NCBI GenBank assembly: GCA_036522275.1
Contig: DATDGC010000056.1
Span: 1-62,334, forward strand
Reading direction: 5' to 3'
DNA: 62,334 nt
Source of the DNA: JAHFRG01 sp036522275
GTDB lineage: Bacteria; Pseudomonadota; Gammaproteobacteria; Burkholderiales; JAHFRG01
The position numbers and the translations under genes were made by a program. Under the pieces are notes generated by a model. It searched no databases, was not told the DNA's origin, and saw only the letters and a list, made by a program, of their open reading frames with translations. Below, one piece after another: positions 26,406 through 35,880 of this stretch (position 1 is the stretch's first letter; each line of letters begins with the position of its first letter).

Positions 26406-27455
26406 ATGCCGCAATGGCAGCCTGATAAAAGCGGCCAGCTTTGCGGCGAAGCCTATCAGGACTATATCCTGGAGGGGGTGTCGCGCACTTTTGCGCTCAC
26501 CATTCCCCAGCTGCCATCGGGCCTGCGCAAGCCGGTGAGCAACGCTTACCTCTTGTGCCGCATCGCCGACACCATTGAAGACGAACCCGCCTTGAGCGCC
26601 GAGCAGAAGCGCCATTTCTCGCGGCAATTCATCAAAGTCGTTGCCGGCGAAGTTCCGGCGGAAACTTTTGCCGCAGAATTTTGTCCATTGCTTTCCGAGC
26701 ATACGCCGGAAGCGGAAAAAGACCTGATCAGGAACACGCCACAGGTCATCCGCATCACCCACAGCTTCAGCGATAATCAGCGCGCAGCGATGCAGCGCTG
26801 TGTCCAAATCATGGCCAATGGCATGGCGATGTTCCAGTCAAATCCGAGCCCGTACGGATTAAAGGACCTGCCGCAGCTTGACAGCTATTGCTACCATGTT
26901 GCCGGCGTGGTTGGGGAAATGCTCACTGAACTGTTTTGCGATTACTCCGAGGAAATCGGAAAAAACCGCGAAAGAATGCTAAAATTGGCAACTTCGTTTG
27001 GTCAGGGCCTGCAAATGACCAATATTTTGAAAGATATTTGGGAAGATCGCAGCCGCGGCGCGTGCTGGCTGCCGCAGGACATTTTCCGCGAGTGCGGTTT
27101 CGATTTGCGGAATTTATCCAAGGATTGCCACGATCCTGCTTTTGGCGCGGGACTGGAAAAATTGATTGCAATCGCCCATGCTCATCTGCGCAATGCCCTG
27201 GCCTATACCCTGCTCATTCCGAAGCATGAAACAGGAATACGCAAGTTCTGCTTCTGGGCGTTGGGTATGGCGGTGCTCACTTTGCGCAAGATCAGCGCCA
27301 ACCGCGCTTTTACTTCGGGCAATGAAGTGAAAATCTCGCGGCGCGCGGTGAAAGCGACGATACTGGCGACGCAGTTAACCGTGGGCAGCGATACCATGCC
27401 TCGCTGGTTGTTCAACATGACGGCGCTCGGCCTGCCGCGCGCCGCCTCATTGTAG
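26406..27455 (+). CDS. Squalene synthase-type phytoene/squalene synthase
   Basis: Condenses two farnesyl diphosphates toward squalene, feeding the cyclase encoded next. From ATG 26406, which has a strong GAGGGG site, the protein is 349 residues; the open frame extends upstream without a better start. The two aspartate-rich motifs are present: DTIED (55-59) and DIWED (210-214). It resembles the one-enzyme squalene synthases rather than an HpnC/HpnD pair, and no hpnC, hpnD or hpnE lies in the window. It heads the forward unit sqs-shc-hpnG-hpnA and is divergent from hpnI. Confidence 0.88.
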   Translation: MPQWQPDKSGQLCGEAYQDYILEGVSRTFALTIPQLPSGLRKPVSNAYLLCRIADTIEDEPALSAEQKRHFSRQFIKVVAGEVPAETFAAEFCPLLSEHTPEAEKDLIRNTPQVIRITHSFSDNQRAAMQRCVQIMANGMAMFQSNPSPYGLKDLPQLDSYCYHVAGVVGEMLTELFCDYSEEIGKNRERMLKLATSFGQGLQMTNILKDIWEDRSRGACWLPQDIFRECGFDLRNLSKDCHDPAFGAGLEKLIAIAHAHLRNALAYTLLIPKHETGIRKFCFWALGMAVLTLRKISANRAFTSGNEVKISRRAVKATILATQLTVGSDTMPRWLFNMTALGLPRAASL

Positions 27456-27518
27456 TGGACGCAGAAAAATAATTTTCAGGAAAAACAAGACCGGGATATG
27501 TAGTGAGGAGAAAGTCGA

Positions 27519-29489
27519 ATGCTTGAAAAGAACTACATCGAATTAGCATCCAGTACAAACTCTTGGGCCAGGGCACGGGAACAATCCAATGTGCGTTCCA
27601 TCGGAACGCGCAGCGCCGCGTTGTGGCAGGCAATCAGCGCGGCACGCGATGCCCTGTTTGCGCTGCAGCACGCAGACGGCTACTGGTGTTTCAAGCTGGA
27701 AGGGGACTGCACCGTACCCGCTGAATACATCCTGATGATGCATTTCATGGATGAAATCGATACTGAGCTGCAGGCCAAGCTCGCGGTTTATCTGCGCAGC
27801 CACCAGCAGCCCCACGATGGCTGGGCGTTGTACCCCGGCGGCGGGTTCGATGTGAGCTGTTCGGTGAAGGCGTATTATGCCTTGAAACTGGCCGGCGACA
27901 GTCCCGATGCGCAGCATATGGCAAGAGCCCGGGAAGCCATACTTGCTGCAGGCGGCGCTGCGCGCTGCAATGTGTTTACCCGTATTGCCCTGGCGCTGTT
28001 TGAACAAATTCCGTGGCGCGGCGTGCCGTTGGTGCCGGTGGAAATCATGCTGATGCCGCGCTGGTTCCCTTTCCATTTGAGCAAGGTGTCTTACTGGTCG
28101 CGCACGGTGATGGTGCCGCTGGCGATTCTATGCAGCCTCAAGGCGCGCGCCAGGAATCCGCAGAAAGTGGATATCCGCGAATTGTTCACCACACCACCGG
28201 AAAAGGAGAAAAATTATTTCCCTGTCAGATCACGTTTGAACCGCATCCTGCTGCGCCTTGAACGCCTGGGCAAGTTTCTGGAGCCGGCCATCCCCGGCTT
28301 GCTCCGCCGCCACGCCATGAAAAAAGCCGAGCGGTGGATTATCGAACGGCTGAACGGCACCGATGGTCTGGGTGGAATTCACCCGGCGATGGTCAATGCC
28401 CATGAAGCGCTCGCCTGGCTGGGTTACCCTGCCGATCATCCCTACCGCGTGACTACCAAAGACGCGCTCAGAAAATTGCTGGTGATGGAGGAAGACTCTG
28501 CGCACTGCCAACCTTGCCTGTCACCGGTATGGGATACGGCGTTGACTTGCCTGGCCTTGCATCAGGCGGCGGGCGAACAAACAACACGGGAAATTGTGCG
28601 CGCACTTGACTGGCTGGAAAAGCGGCAACTGCTGGAGGCGCCCGGCGACTGGCGCGATTCGAGGCCGCAGCTTAAGGGCGGCGGCTGGCCGTTCCAGTTT
28701 CGCAACGATTTTTATCCGGACATTGACGACACCGCCGCAGTGGGCTGGGCGATGTACAGAGTTGATACAGAGCGCTACGGCGAAGCGTTGCAGCGCGCTG
28801 CCGAATGGGTGTGCGGCATGCAATCGAGAAACGGCGGCTTTGCCTCTTTCGATGTCGACAATACCTATTATTACCTTAATGAATTTCCATTTGCCGACCA
28901 CGGCGCGCTGCTCGATCCGCCCACCAGCGATGTGAGCGGACGTTGCATTGCTTTTCTTGCCCCCCTCGGCAAATACGAGGCGGTATGGAAGCGCAGCCTG
29001 GAGTTCCTGCGCAAGGAGCAGGAAAAGAACGGCTCCTGGTACGGACGCTGGGGCACCAATTATATTTATGGAACCTGGTCAGTGCTGTCGGCGCTGGAGC
29101 TGGCCCACGAATCGCCGGACCAGCTTTATATCCGCCGTGCAGTGGAGTGGCTGAAGCGCCTGCAGCGCACCGATGGCGGATGGGGCGAGGGCAATGACAC
29201 CTATTTCAATCCGGGAAAAGCCGGGCACGCCGATTCCAGCACCGCGTTTCAAACCGCGTGGGCGTTGCTCGCGCTGATTGCGGCCGGCGAAGTGGATTCC
29301 CCTGAAATCGCGCGCGGCGTGGAATTTCTGCTGCGCACCCAGCAGGCGAATGGCTTGTGGAACGATCCCGGGTTTACTGCGCCCGGCTTCCCGCGGGTCT
29401 TCTATCTGAAGTATCACGGCTACGACAAATTCTTCCCGTTGTGGGCGCTGGCGCGCTATTACAACCTGCACAATCGCCACGGCGCGTGA
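27519..29489 (+). CDS. shc: Squalene-hopene cyclase
   Basis: Cyclises squalene to hopene/hopanol at the inner membrane. The 656-residue protein has the catalytic acid motif DIDD (401-404), repeated QW-type motifs (for example QSRNGGFASFD, QRTDGGWGEG, QANGLWNDP) and the expected length. The ATG at 27519 is preceded by GAGGAG. It ends with GCG TGA where the hpnG start GTG overlaps. This is the central enzyme of the hopanoid locus. Confidence 0.97.
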   Translation: MLEKNYIELASSTNSWARAREQSNVRSIGTRSAALWQAISAARDALFALQHADGYWCFKLEGDCTVPAEYILMMHFMDEIDTELQAKLAVYLRSHQQPHDGWALYPGGGFDVSCSVKAYYALKLAGDSPDAQHMARAREAILAAGGAARCNVFTRIALALFEQIPWRGVPLVPVEIMLMPRWFPFHLSKVSYWSRTVMVPLAILCSLKARARNPQKVDIRELFTTPPEKEKNYFPVRSRLNRILLRLERLGKFLEPAIPGLLRRHAMKKAERWIIERLNGTDGLGGIHPAMVNAHEALAWLGYPADHPYRVTTKDALRKLLVMEEDSAHCQPCLSPVWDTALTCLALHQAAGEQTTREIVRALDWLEKRQLLEAPGDWRDSRPQLKGGGWPFQFRNDFYPDIDDTAAVGWAMYRVDTERYGEALQRAAEWVCGMQSRNGGFASFDVDNTYYYLNEFPFADHGALLDPPTSDVSGRCIAFLAPLGKYEAVWKRSLEFLRKEQEKNGSWYGRWGTNYIYGTWSVLSALELAHESPDQLYIRRAVEWLKRLQRTDGGWGEGNDTYFNPGKAGHADSSTAFQTAWALLALIAAGEVDSPEIARGVEFLLRTQQANGLWNDPGFTAPGFPRVFYLKYHGYDKFFPLWALARYYNLHNRHGA

Positions 29490-30193
29490 TCGGCGTAATC
29501 GCCGCGCTGCCGCTTGAGGCGCGCTGCCTGGTTGGCCGCAAGCTTGCGCCGGATGAGCGAGTTGAGCTGCACCATGCCGCAGGCTGGATTCAGCTTTGCG
29601 GCATCGGCAGGGAAAAAGCGCTCCACGCTGCGCAATCATTGTTAGACGCGGGGGCGACTGCCTTGCTCAGCTGGGGCATTGCGGGGGGACTCGATCCCGC
29701 ACTCAGCGCCGGAACCCTAATATTGCCGCAACAGGTGATCGGCGCCGATAAAACCGTTTTTCCTGTGGATGGCACATGGCGCAACCGGCTTCAAGATCGC
29801 GTCGCCGGACATGTCGCGACAAGCAGCGGATTTCTGCTGGAAAGCCTCTCGGTCATCACCCGTCTGTCACAAAAACAGGCTTTGGCAAAACGCGTCGGCG
29901 CGGCGGCGGTGGACATGGAAAGCGCGGCGGTGGCGCAAGCGGCGCACCAGGCAGGCGTGCCTTTCATGGCGATTCGCGTTATCGCCGATCATGCGACCAC
30001 CACGGTTCCCTCGAGCGCGCTATCCGCCGTCGATGCCTATGGACGGCTGCAGGTTTTGCCGCTTGTCACATCCTTGCTGGCTCATCCCGCAGAGTTGCCC
30101 GCGCTGATAACTCTTGGCCGCGCATTCCGCGCCGCGCAGAAGACATTGTTAACTGTGGCAAAGCTGGCTGGCCCGGGTTTGGGAATTGAGTAA
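29486..30193 (+). CDS. hpnG: HpnG, adenosylhopane nucleosidase/phosphorylase
   Basis: Removes adenine from adenosylhopane to give the ribosyl- or phosphoribosyl-hopane intermediate. The start is GTG 29486 overlapping the shc stop (GTGA), giving 235 residues; an in-frame ATG at 29357 inside shc is not plausible. The MTA/SAH nucleosidase-like fold is seen in IGVIAALPLEARC at the start, LLSWGIAGGLDPAL and the VDMESAAVAQAA motif. Confidence 0.94.
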   Translation: MIGVIAALPLEARCLVGRKLAPDERVELHHAAGWIQLCGIGREKALHAAQSLLDAGATALLSWGIAGGLDPALSAGTLILPQQVIGADKTVFPVDGTWRNRLQDRVAGHVATSSGFLLESLSVITRLSQKQALAKRVGAAAVDMESAAVAQAAHQAGVPFMAIRVIADHATTTVPSSALSAVDAYGRLQVLPLVTSLLAHPAELPALITLGRAFRAAQKTLLTVAKLAGPGLGIE

Positions 30194-30224
30194 GTGTCAA
30201 TTCAGTTAAACGGATTTTAGGCAA

Positions 30225-31220
30225 ATGGCCCGCACGCTGGTTACAGGGGCATCGGGTTTTGTCGGCTCGGCGCTGGTGCGCAAACTCATCGCGGCCGCAC
30301 ATCAGGTGCGGGTGTTGCTGCGCCCGACCAGCGACCTCCGCAATATCGAGGGCCTGCCGGTGGAAGTTGCCTTGGGCGATCTTGCCGATAAGAACTCGCT
30401 TGATCGTGCGCTTGAAGGCTGCAACGCCTTGTACCATGCCGCCGCGGATTACCGCCTGTGGACGCGCCATCCGCAGCAGCTCTATCAAAGCAATGTCGCG
30501 GGCACGGTGAACATCATGCAGGCCGCGCTCAAAGCCGGCGTTGAACGCATCGTTTATACCAGCAGCGTCGCCACTTTAGGCTTGCATGCCGATGGCACCC
30601 CCGCGGATGAAAATACCCCGGTCACGCTCAACGACATGATCGGGCATTACAAGCGCTCGAAGTTCCTTGCGGAAGCTGAAGTGAAACGCATGATTGACGG
30701 GCAAGGACTTCCCGCAGTGATTGTCAATCCCTCCACTCCGGTCGGTCCGCGCGATATCCGGCCTACTCCCACCGGGCGCATGGTGCTGGACGCGGCATGC
30801 GGGCGCACCCCGGCGTATGTGGACACCGGGCTCAACCTGGTGCATGTGGACGATGTGGCGCAGGGACACTTGCTTGCTTTTGAACGCGGCGTGGTGGGCG
30901 AGCGTTATATCCTCGGCGGGCGCAACATGACGTTGCAGGAGATTCTGACCGAAGTAGCCAGGATTTCAGGACAAAAACCGCCGCGTGTGAGGCTCCCGCA
31001 TAACCTGGTGCTGCCGATCGCCTATCTTTCCGAAGCTTGGGCGTGGTTGACTAATGGCCCCGAGCCGCGTGCCACCGTGGACGGGGTGCGGCTCTCGAAA
31101 AAATACATGTTTTTCTCGATTGAAAAGGCGCGGCGCGAGCTGGGGTTCAATCCGCGGCCGGTGGAGGAAGCACTGAAAGATGCGGTGGAGTGGTTTCGCG
31201 CTAACGGCTATTGCAACTAA
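30225..31220 (+). CDS. hpnA: Hopanoid-associated sugar epimerase HpnA
   Basis: Extended short-chain dehydrogenase of the HpnA family, found in hopanoid loci with an unproven role, perhaps in side-chain sugar processing. The 331-residue protein has the NAD-binding motif TGASGFVGSALV near the N-terminus and the YxxxK pair (HYKRSKFLAE). It follows hpnG by 31 bp. Its TAA stop abuts the left end of the inverted-repeat element that starts at 31221. Confidence 0.93.
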   Translation: MARTLVTGASGFVGSALVRKLIAAAHQVRVLLRPTSDLRNIEGLPVEVALGDLADKNSLDRALEGCNALYHAAADYRLWTRHPQQLYQSNVAGTVNIMQAALKAGVERIVYTSSVATLGLHADGTPADENTPVTLNDMIGHYKRSKFLAEAEVKRMIDGQGLPAVIVNPSTPVGPRDIRPTPTGRMVLDAACGRTPAYVDTGLNLVHVDDVAQGHLLAFERGVVGERYILGGRNMTLQEILTEVARISGQKPPRVRLPHNLVLPIAYLSEAWAWLTNGPEPRATVDGVRLSKKYMFFSIEKARRELGFNPRPVEEALKDAVEWFRANGYCN

Positions 31221-31621
31221 GGAACCTCTGATTAAGTCCTTCGCGATGCGCGTTGCGGGCGAGGAACGGCTTGGATGCAAAAGGCGCAAGGGCGAAGCGC
31301 TACTGAGTGTAACGCAATCCCGAGCAACGCCGCAGACGGCCGTTCATTCGCCGCAACCCGGATGGGACGGGGGCTGCCGCGACACGGTCAGCGAAGCTTG
31401 GGGTGCGGGAGCGGCAGCAATAGCGCCCCGTTTTACAGTGTTTCTTGCGGCAGCTTGCGTCCCTTCCCGCTCCACGCTGCGCGAGTCCGACTCCGGGGCG
31501 CCCAACCGCCGGGCTTTGGCGCTCGTCGCTTATTGGGTAACCACCCAACGGCGCTCCTCGCTTCGCGCCCGACAGCCGGAAAACACACCGTCGTGCACGT
31601 GCGGGACTTAATCAGAGGTTC
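31221..31621. mobile_element. ~400 bp MITE-like element with 18 bp inverted ends
   Basis: The stretch between hpnA and ispG is bounded by perfect 18 bp inverted repeats: GAACCTCTGATTAAGTCC at 31222-31239 and its reverse complement at 31604-31621. The interior has no gene; the long open frames are GC-driven and lack family features. The right end encodes the last residues and stop of ispG (RTSD-stop), so insertion altered the ispG 3' end. I cannot define a certain target duplication; CTA-like bases occur on both flanks. A terminal-repeat mobile element moved by a transposase elsewhere is the likely reading. Confidence 0.7.
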
Positions 31622-32855
31622 TATGTTTAGCGTACTTGGCTTCGACGTAGTCGTCGACGATCTTTTGGAATTCTTCGGCGATATGCGCGCCTTTGAGCGT
31701 CACCGTTTTCTGGCCGTCCACGAATACCGGCGCCACGGGGGTTTCGCCCGAACCGGGAAGGCTGATGCCGATATTGGCGTGCTTGCTCTCTCCCGGCCCG
31801 TTGACCACACACCCCATTACCGCCACGCTCATTTTTTCAACCCCGGCATATTGTTCGCGCCATACTGGCATCTGATTGCGCAAATAGGTCTGAATGCTAT
31901 CCGCGAGTTCCTGGAAGAAAGTACTGGTGGTGCGGCCGCAGCCGGGGCAAGCCACAACCATCGGGGTGAATGAACGCAGCCCCATCGTTTGCAGGATTTC
32001 CTGCGCTACGATCACTTCCCTGGTGCGGTCGCCGCCGGGCTCGGGAGTAAGCGAGATGCGTATGGTGTCGCCGATACCACGTTGCAACAGAACGGCGACC
32101 GCCGCCGTGGAAGCGACGATGCCTTTGGAACCCATTCCCGCTTCGGTCAAACCCAGGTGCAACGGGTAATCGCAGCGCTCAGCAATTTCGCTGTATACGG
32201 TGACCAAATCCTGCACGCCGCTTACTTTGCAGGACAGCACGATTTTATCGTGCGCAAGCCCGATTTCCTCCGCGCGCTTGGCATTATCAAGTGCCGAGAC
32301 AATCAGCGCTTCGCGGGTGACTTCATTGGCATCTTTCGGCTCGGGAAGTTTCGCGTTTTCGTCCATCATGCGTGTGAGCAGCGCAGGATCCAGGCTGCCC
32401 CAGTTCACCCCGATGCGCACCGGCTTGTTGTATTTGCACGCGACCTCGATCATGGTGGCGAACTGCTCATCGCGCTTCGATCCTCTGCCGACGTTGCCGG
32501 GATTGATGCGGTATTTAGCCAGCGCTGCGGCGCAGTCGGGATATTCGGTGAGCAGCTTATGCCCGTTGAAATGAAAATCGCCAATCAGCGGCACATGGCA
32601 GCCCATCTGGTCCAGCCGTTCCCGAATCGGCGCGACTTGCTGTGCGGCTTCGGCGCTGTTTACGGTGATGCGCACCAGCTCCGAGCCGGCTTTGGCGAGT
32701 TCCGCTACCTGCGTTGCGGTTGCAGCTGCGTCGGCGGTATCGGTATTGGTCATGGACTGCACCACGATGGGAGCGCCGCTGCCGATGGTGACCGGTCCTA
32801 TTTTCACGCCCACGCTGGTGCGTCTGGAAATCGCTTGTGTCAGAGGTGCAGGCAT
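31608..32855 (-). CDS. ispG: 4-hydroxy-3-methylbut-2-en-1-yl diphosphate synthase
   Basis: Iron-sulfur enzyme of the MEP pathway making HMBPP, the substrate of IspH. The start taken is ATG 32855 (MPAPLTQAISRR), giving 415 residues; the frame runs to 32915 but without family similarity. The cluster cysteines lie in VACPGCGRTT and VMGCVVNGPGE, and the N-terminal barrel has the QSMTNTDTADAAAT signature. The C-terminus, ending HRTSD, is supplied by the adjacent inverted-repeat element; the core domain is untouched. Confidence 0.95.
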   Translation of the reverse strand: MPAPLTQAISRRTSVGVKIGPVTIGSGAPIVVQSMTNTDTADAAATATQVAELAKAGSELVRITVNSAEAAQQVAPIRERLDQMGCHVPLIGDFHFNGHKLLTEYPDCAAALAKYRINPGNVGRGSKRDEQFATMIEVACKYNKPVRIGVNWGSLDPALLTRMMDENAKLPEPKDANEVTREALIVSALDNAKRAEEIGLAHDKIVLSCKVSGVQDLVTVYSEIAERCDYPLHLGLTEAGMGSKGIVASTAAVAVLLQRGIGDTIRISLTPEPGGDRTREVIVAQEILQTMGLRSFTPMVVACPGCGRTTSTFFQELADSIQTYLRNQMPVWREQYAGVEKMSVAVMGCVVNGPGESKHANIGISLPGSGETPVAPVFVDGQKTVTLKGAHIAEEFQKIVDDYVEAKYAKHRTSD

Positions 32856-33113
32856 AATTGGAACTTTTAGTGAATCCAAAATACAAATTTTACCGTATTT
32901 TGAAGTTACCGGCACCCGGCTAGGCCGCGTGCAGGTTTAGCGAGGCCGGTCAACTGAAACCGCAGGGCTGCGTTAATGTAAGAGAATTGCAACTTTCCCG
33001 ACTAAGACACACTCGAATTCATCAATGCGCAGTCCGGTCGCATTATGAACCGGTCCGGCCGCAAGCCGGACTACAAAAACCGGGCACTTTTCAACTTTCA
33101 GGAGAATTAAATC

Positions 33114-33371
33114 ATGACAGCAGTTAAAAAGCTCACAGGTATTGTCCTTGCCGCCGCCGCGGCCGGCATGTTTGTCACCGCCGGCATCGGCAGCACCTTT
33201 GCAGACGAAGGCATGACGCAGTGTCAAGGCGTGAATGCTTGCAAAGGCAAGAGCGATTGCAAGTCTGCCAAGAACGCCTGCAAAGGCCAGAACGCTTGCA
33301 AAGGCAAAGGTTTTTCGGCGATGAGCGAAAAAGACTGCAAGGCCGCCAAAGCTAAGGCCGACAAAAGCTAA
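33114..33371 (+). CDS. BufA2-like bufferin precursor (orphan)
   Basis: An 85-residue exported peptide: signal sequence to about residue 31, then a cysteine- and lysine-rich core with repeated NACKGK-type units (CQGVNACKGKSDCK, NACKGQNACKGKG). It resembles BufA2-type bufferins, which are modified into copper-binding metallophores by a DUF692 enzyme (BufB) with a BufC partner. Neither partner gene is in this window. The ATG has a strong AGGAGA site and a terminator follows at 33394. A role in periplasmic copper buffering is inferred from the family. Confidence 0.72.
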   Translation: MTAVKKLTGIVLAAAAAGMFVTAGIGSTFADEGMTQCQGVNACKGKSDCKSAKNACKGQNACKGKGFSAMSEKDCKAAKAKADKS

Positions 33372-33393
33372 GCACCTGCAGTTAATCACTTAA

Positions 33394-33427
33394 CGGACAC
33401 CTGCGCCTTAAGCGGCGGGTGTCTGTT
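33394..33427 (+). terminator. Terminator after the bufferin-like gene
   Basis: An inverted repeat built from GGACACCTGCGCC and GCGGCGGGTGTC with a short AT loop, followed by a T-rich run. It ends the bufferin-like transcript before the hemA promoter. Confidence 0.6.
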
Positions 33428-33502
33428 TTCATTTCCTACTTCTGGAAGCGCCGTATTCCGAGGCGAGAGGGCACCGGCGCAATCTTTTACCAACCGCGCG
33501 AA

Positions 33503-33511
33503 TGCTATAAT
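33503..33511 (+). promoter_or_regulatory. Extended -10 promoter of the hemA operon
   Basis: TGC followed by a consensus TATAAT (33506-33511) about 37 bp before the hemA start. The upstream -35 region is weak, as is usual for extended -10 promoters. Confidence 0.55.
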
Positions 33512-33547
33512 ATTCTCAGTTTTTCCTTCCCTACTTGGTTACCGGCC

Positions 33548-34801
33548 ATGCAGTTGTTTGCCTTTGGCATCAACCATATTACCGCGCCGCTTTCGATGCG
33601 CGAGCGGGTGGCGTTTCACGCGCAGACCGTGGGTGAAGCCTTGCGCGACCTGGTGAACCGCAGACCAGTTGCCGAAGCGGCCATCATTTCCACCTGTAAC
33701 CGCACTGAGGTTTATTGCAACACGCCCGAGCCTGAATCGGCGGTCGAATGGCTGGCGGATTACCACCATCTCAAGGCCCAGCATCTCCAGCCTTATCTTT
33801 ACACCCTGCCGCGGGAGAAAGCGGTGAAACACGCTTTCCGAGTGGCGAGCGGGCTGGATTCGATGGTATTGGGCGAGCCGCAGATCCTCGGCCAGATCAA
33901 ACAGGCGGTGCGCACCGCCGAAGAAGCCGGCACCCTGGGATTACTGCTGCACAAATTGTTTCAGCGCTCTTTTTCGGTAGCCAAGGAAGTGCGCAGCCAC
34001 ACCGATATCGGCGCGAATTCGGTTTCCATGGCGGCTGCGGCAGTGCGCCTCGCCGAGCGCATTTTCCCCGCTATTTCCGGACAGCATGTGCTGTTGATTG
34101 GCGCGGGAGAGATGATTGAGTTGTGCGCCACGCATTTCGCGGCGCGCGTCCCCAGGCGCATTACCTTTGCCAACCGCACACTGGAATGCGCCGCGGCTTT
34201 GGCGCAACGTTTCAGCGGCAACGCCATCACGCTCAACGAATTGCCGGAACAACTGGCATTGCATGACATGGTGATAACCTGCACCGCGAGTCCCTTGCCT
34301 ATCCTCGGCAAAGGCATGATGGAGCGGGCGATCAGGATGCGCAAGCACCGCCCCATACTGCTGGTTGATCTTGCGGTGCCGCGCGATGTCGAGGCTGAAG
34401 CGGGGACACTGGACGATGTGTTTCTCTACACTGTGGATGATCTTGCGCACCTGGTGCAAAGCGGGATGGATGCGCGCCTGAGCGCGGTGGCGAAGGCCGA
34501 GGCCATTGTCGAGTCGAACGTGACCCATTTCGTGCATTGGCTGGAAACACGTGAACTCGTTCCCACCATACGCGCCTTGCGCGACCACGCGGAACGCGGC
34601 CGCCGCCGCGAGCTGCAGCGCGCGTTACGGCTCCTCGAACGCGGCGCGGACGCGCAGCAGGTGGTGGAATCCTTAAGCCGCGCGCTGACCAACAAATTCC
34701 TGCATGTTCCCACCCATGTGCTGAACCACGCACACTCTGACGACCGCGAACAACTGGTGGCCTTGATCAACCGCCTTTATCAGATACACCGACAAGAATG
34801 A
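33548..34801 (+). CDS. hemA: Glutamyl-tRNA reductase
   Basis: First enzyme of C5 heme synthesis, reducing glutamyl-tRNA to glutamate-1-semialdehyde. Start ATG 33548 (MQLFAFGINH) gives 417 residues; the longer frame to 33419 has no family match. The catalytic Cys50 is in STCNRTEVY, and GLDSMVLGEPQILGQIK and the NADPH-binding LLIGAGEM segment follow. The stop overlaps the prfA start (ATGA). First of hemA-prfA-prmC-grxD. Confidence 0.96.
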   Translation: MQLFAFGINHITAPLSMRERVAFHAQTVGEALRDLVNRRPVAEAAIISTCNRTEVYCNTPEPESAVEWLADYHHLKAQHLQPYLYTLPREKAVKHAFRVASGLDSMVLGEPQILGQIKQAVRTAEEAGTLGLLLHKLFQRSFSVAKEVRSHTDIGANSVSMAAAAVRLAERIFPAISGQHVLLIGAGEMIELCATHFAARVPRRITFANRTLECAAALAQRFSGNAITLNELPEQLALHDMVITCTASPLPILGKGMMERAIRMRKHRPILLVDLAVPRDVEAEAGTLDDVFLYTVDDLAHLVQSGMDARLSAVAKAEAIVESNVTHFVHWLETRELVPTIRALRDHAERGRRRELQRALRLLERGADAQQVVESLSRALTNKFLHVPTHVLNHAHSDDREQLVALINRLYQIHRQE

Positions 34802-35880
34802 AACAAAGCATCGCCGGCAAGCTTTCCCAACTCAGCAACCGCCTCCAACAACTCAACCAAATCCTAAGCAGCGAAAACGCCACCGCGGACCTGGAAAGTT
34901 ACCGCAAGCTCGCCCGCGAGCACGCGGAGATCACGCCGGTGGTTAAATTGTACGAGGCCTATCAATCGAGCGAGCGCGACCTGCAGGCGGCGCAGGAAAT
35001 GCAGTCCGACCCGAAAATGCGCGAATTCGCGGAGACCGAAATCCGCGAGGGACGCGAGAAACTCGCGCGCATCGAAACCGAGCTGCAAAAGAAATTGCTG
35101 CCGCAGGACCCCAACGATGAGCGCAACATTTTTCTGGAAATCCGCGCCGGCACCGGCGGGGACGAATCGGCGCTGTTTGCCAAAGACCTATTCCGCATGT
35201 ACGCGCGCTTCGCCGAGCGGCAACGCTGGCAGGTGGAAATCATTTCCGAAAGCCCCTCGGAGATCGGCGGCTACAAGGAAATCATAGCCAAGATCATCGG
35301 CCAAGGCGCCTATTCCAAGCTGAAGTTCGAATCCGGCGGCCACCGCGTGCAGCGCGTCCCGGAAACTGAAACGCAGGGGCGCATCCATACGTCCGCCTGC
35401 ACGGTGGCGGTGCTTCCCGAAGTCGATGAAATTTCCGACGTGGTGCTCAATCCCGCGGAACTGCGCATAGACACCTTCCGCGCTTCAGGTGCGGGAGGGC
35501 AGCACGTCAACAAGACCGATTCCGCGGTGCGGGTGACGCATCTGCTGACCGGGATCGTGGTGGAATGCCAGGACGGCCGCTCGCAGCACAAAAACAAGGC
35601 GCAGGCACTGGCGATTCTTGCAGCACGCATCAAGGACAAGCAACTGCGCGAACAGCAGGCCAAACAGGCCGCCACGCGTAAATCGCTGATTGGCAGCGGC
35701 GACCGTTCCGGGCGCATCCGCACTTTTAACTTCCCGCAAGGGCGGGTGACCGACCACCGTATCAACCTTACCTTGTACAAGATTGATCAGATCATGGATG
35801 GCGACTTGAACGAGCTCACCAGCGCGCTGATGGCGGAGCATCAAGCCGAGCAGCTGGCGGCTGTGGCCGAGGAAACCTGA
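34798..35880 (+). CDS. prfA: Peptide chain release factor 1
   Basis: Reads UAA and UAG stop codons and triggers peptide release. The 360-residue protein has the GGQ motif at 233-235 (GAGGQHVNKTDS) and a P-x-T-type discriminator, here PET, at 188-190, in the RVPETETQGRIHTSA context. Since RF1 is intact and several genes here end in TAG, TAG is a normal stop in this organism, which matters for the copC/copD remnants. Confidence 0.97.
   Translation: MKQSIAGKLSQLSNRLQQLNQILSSENATADLESYRKLAREHAEITPVVKLYEAYQSSERDLQAAQEMQSDPKMREFAETEIREGREKLARIETELQKKLLPQDPNDERNIFLEIRAGTGGDESALFAKDLFRMYARFAERQRWQVEIISESPSEIGGYKEIIAKIIGQGAYSKLKFESGGHRVQRVPETETQGRIHTSACTVAVLPEVDEISDVVLNPAELRIDTFRASGAGGQHVNKTDSAVRVTHLLTGIVVECQDGRSQHKNKAQALAILAARIKDKQLREQQAKQAATRKSLIGSGDRSGRIRTFNFPQGRVTDHRINLTLYKIDQIMDGDLNELTSALMAEHQAEQLAAVAEET

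Noticed and set aside
31275..31611. Long open frames inside the inverted-repeat element
   Set aside because: GC-driven frames on both strands, without transposase motifs.
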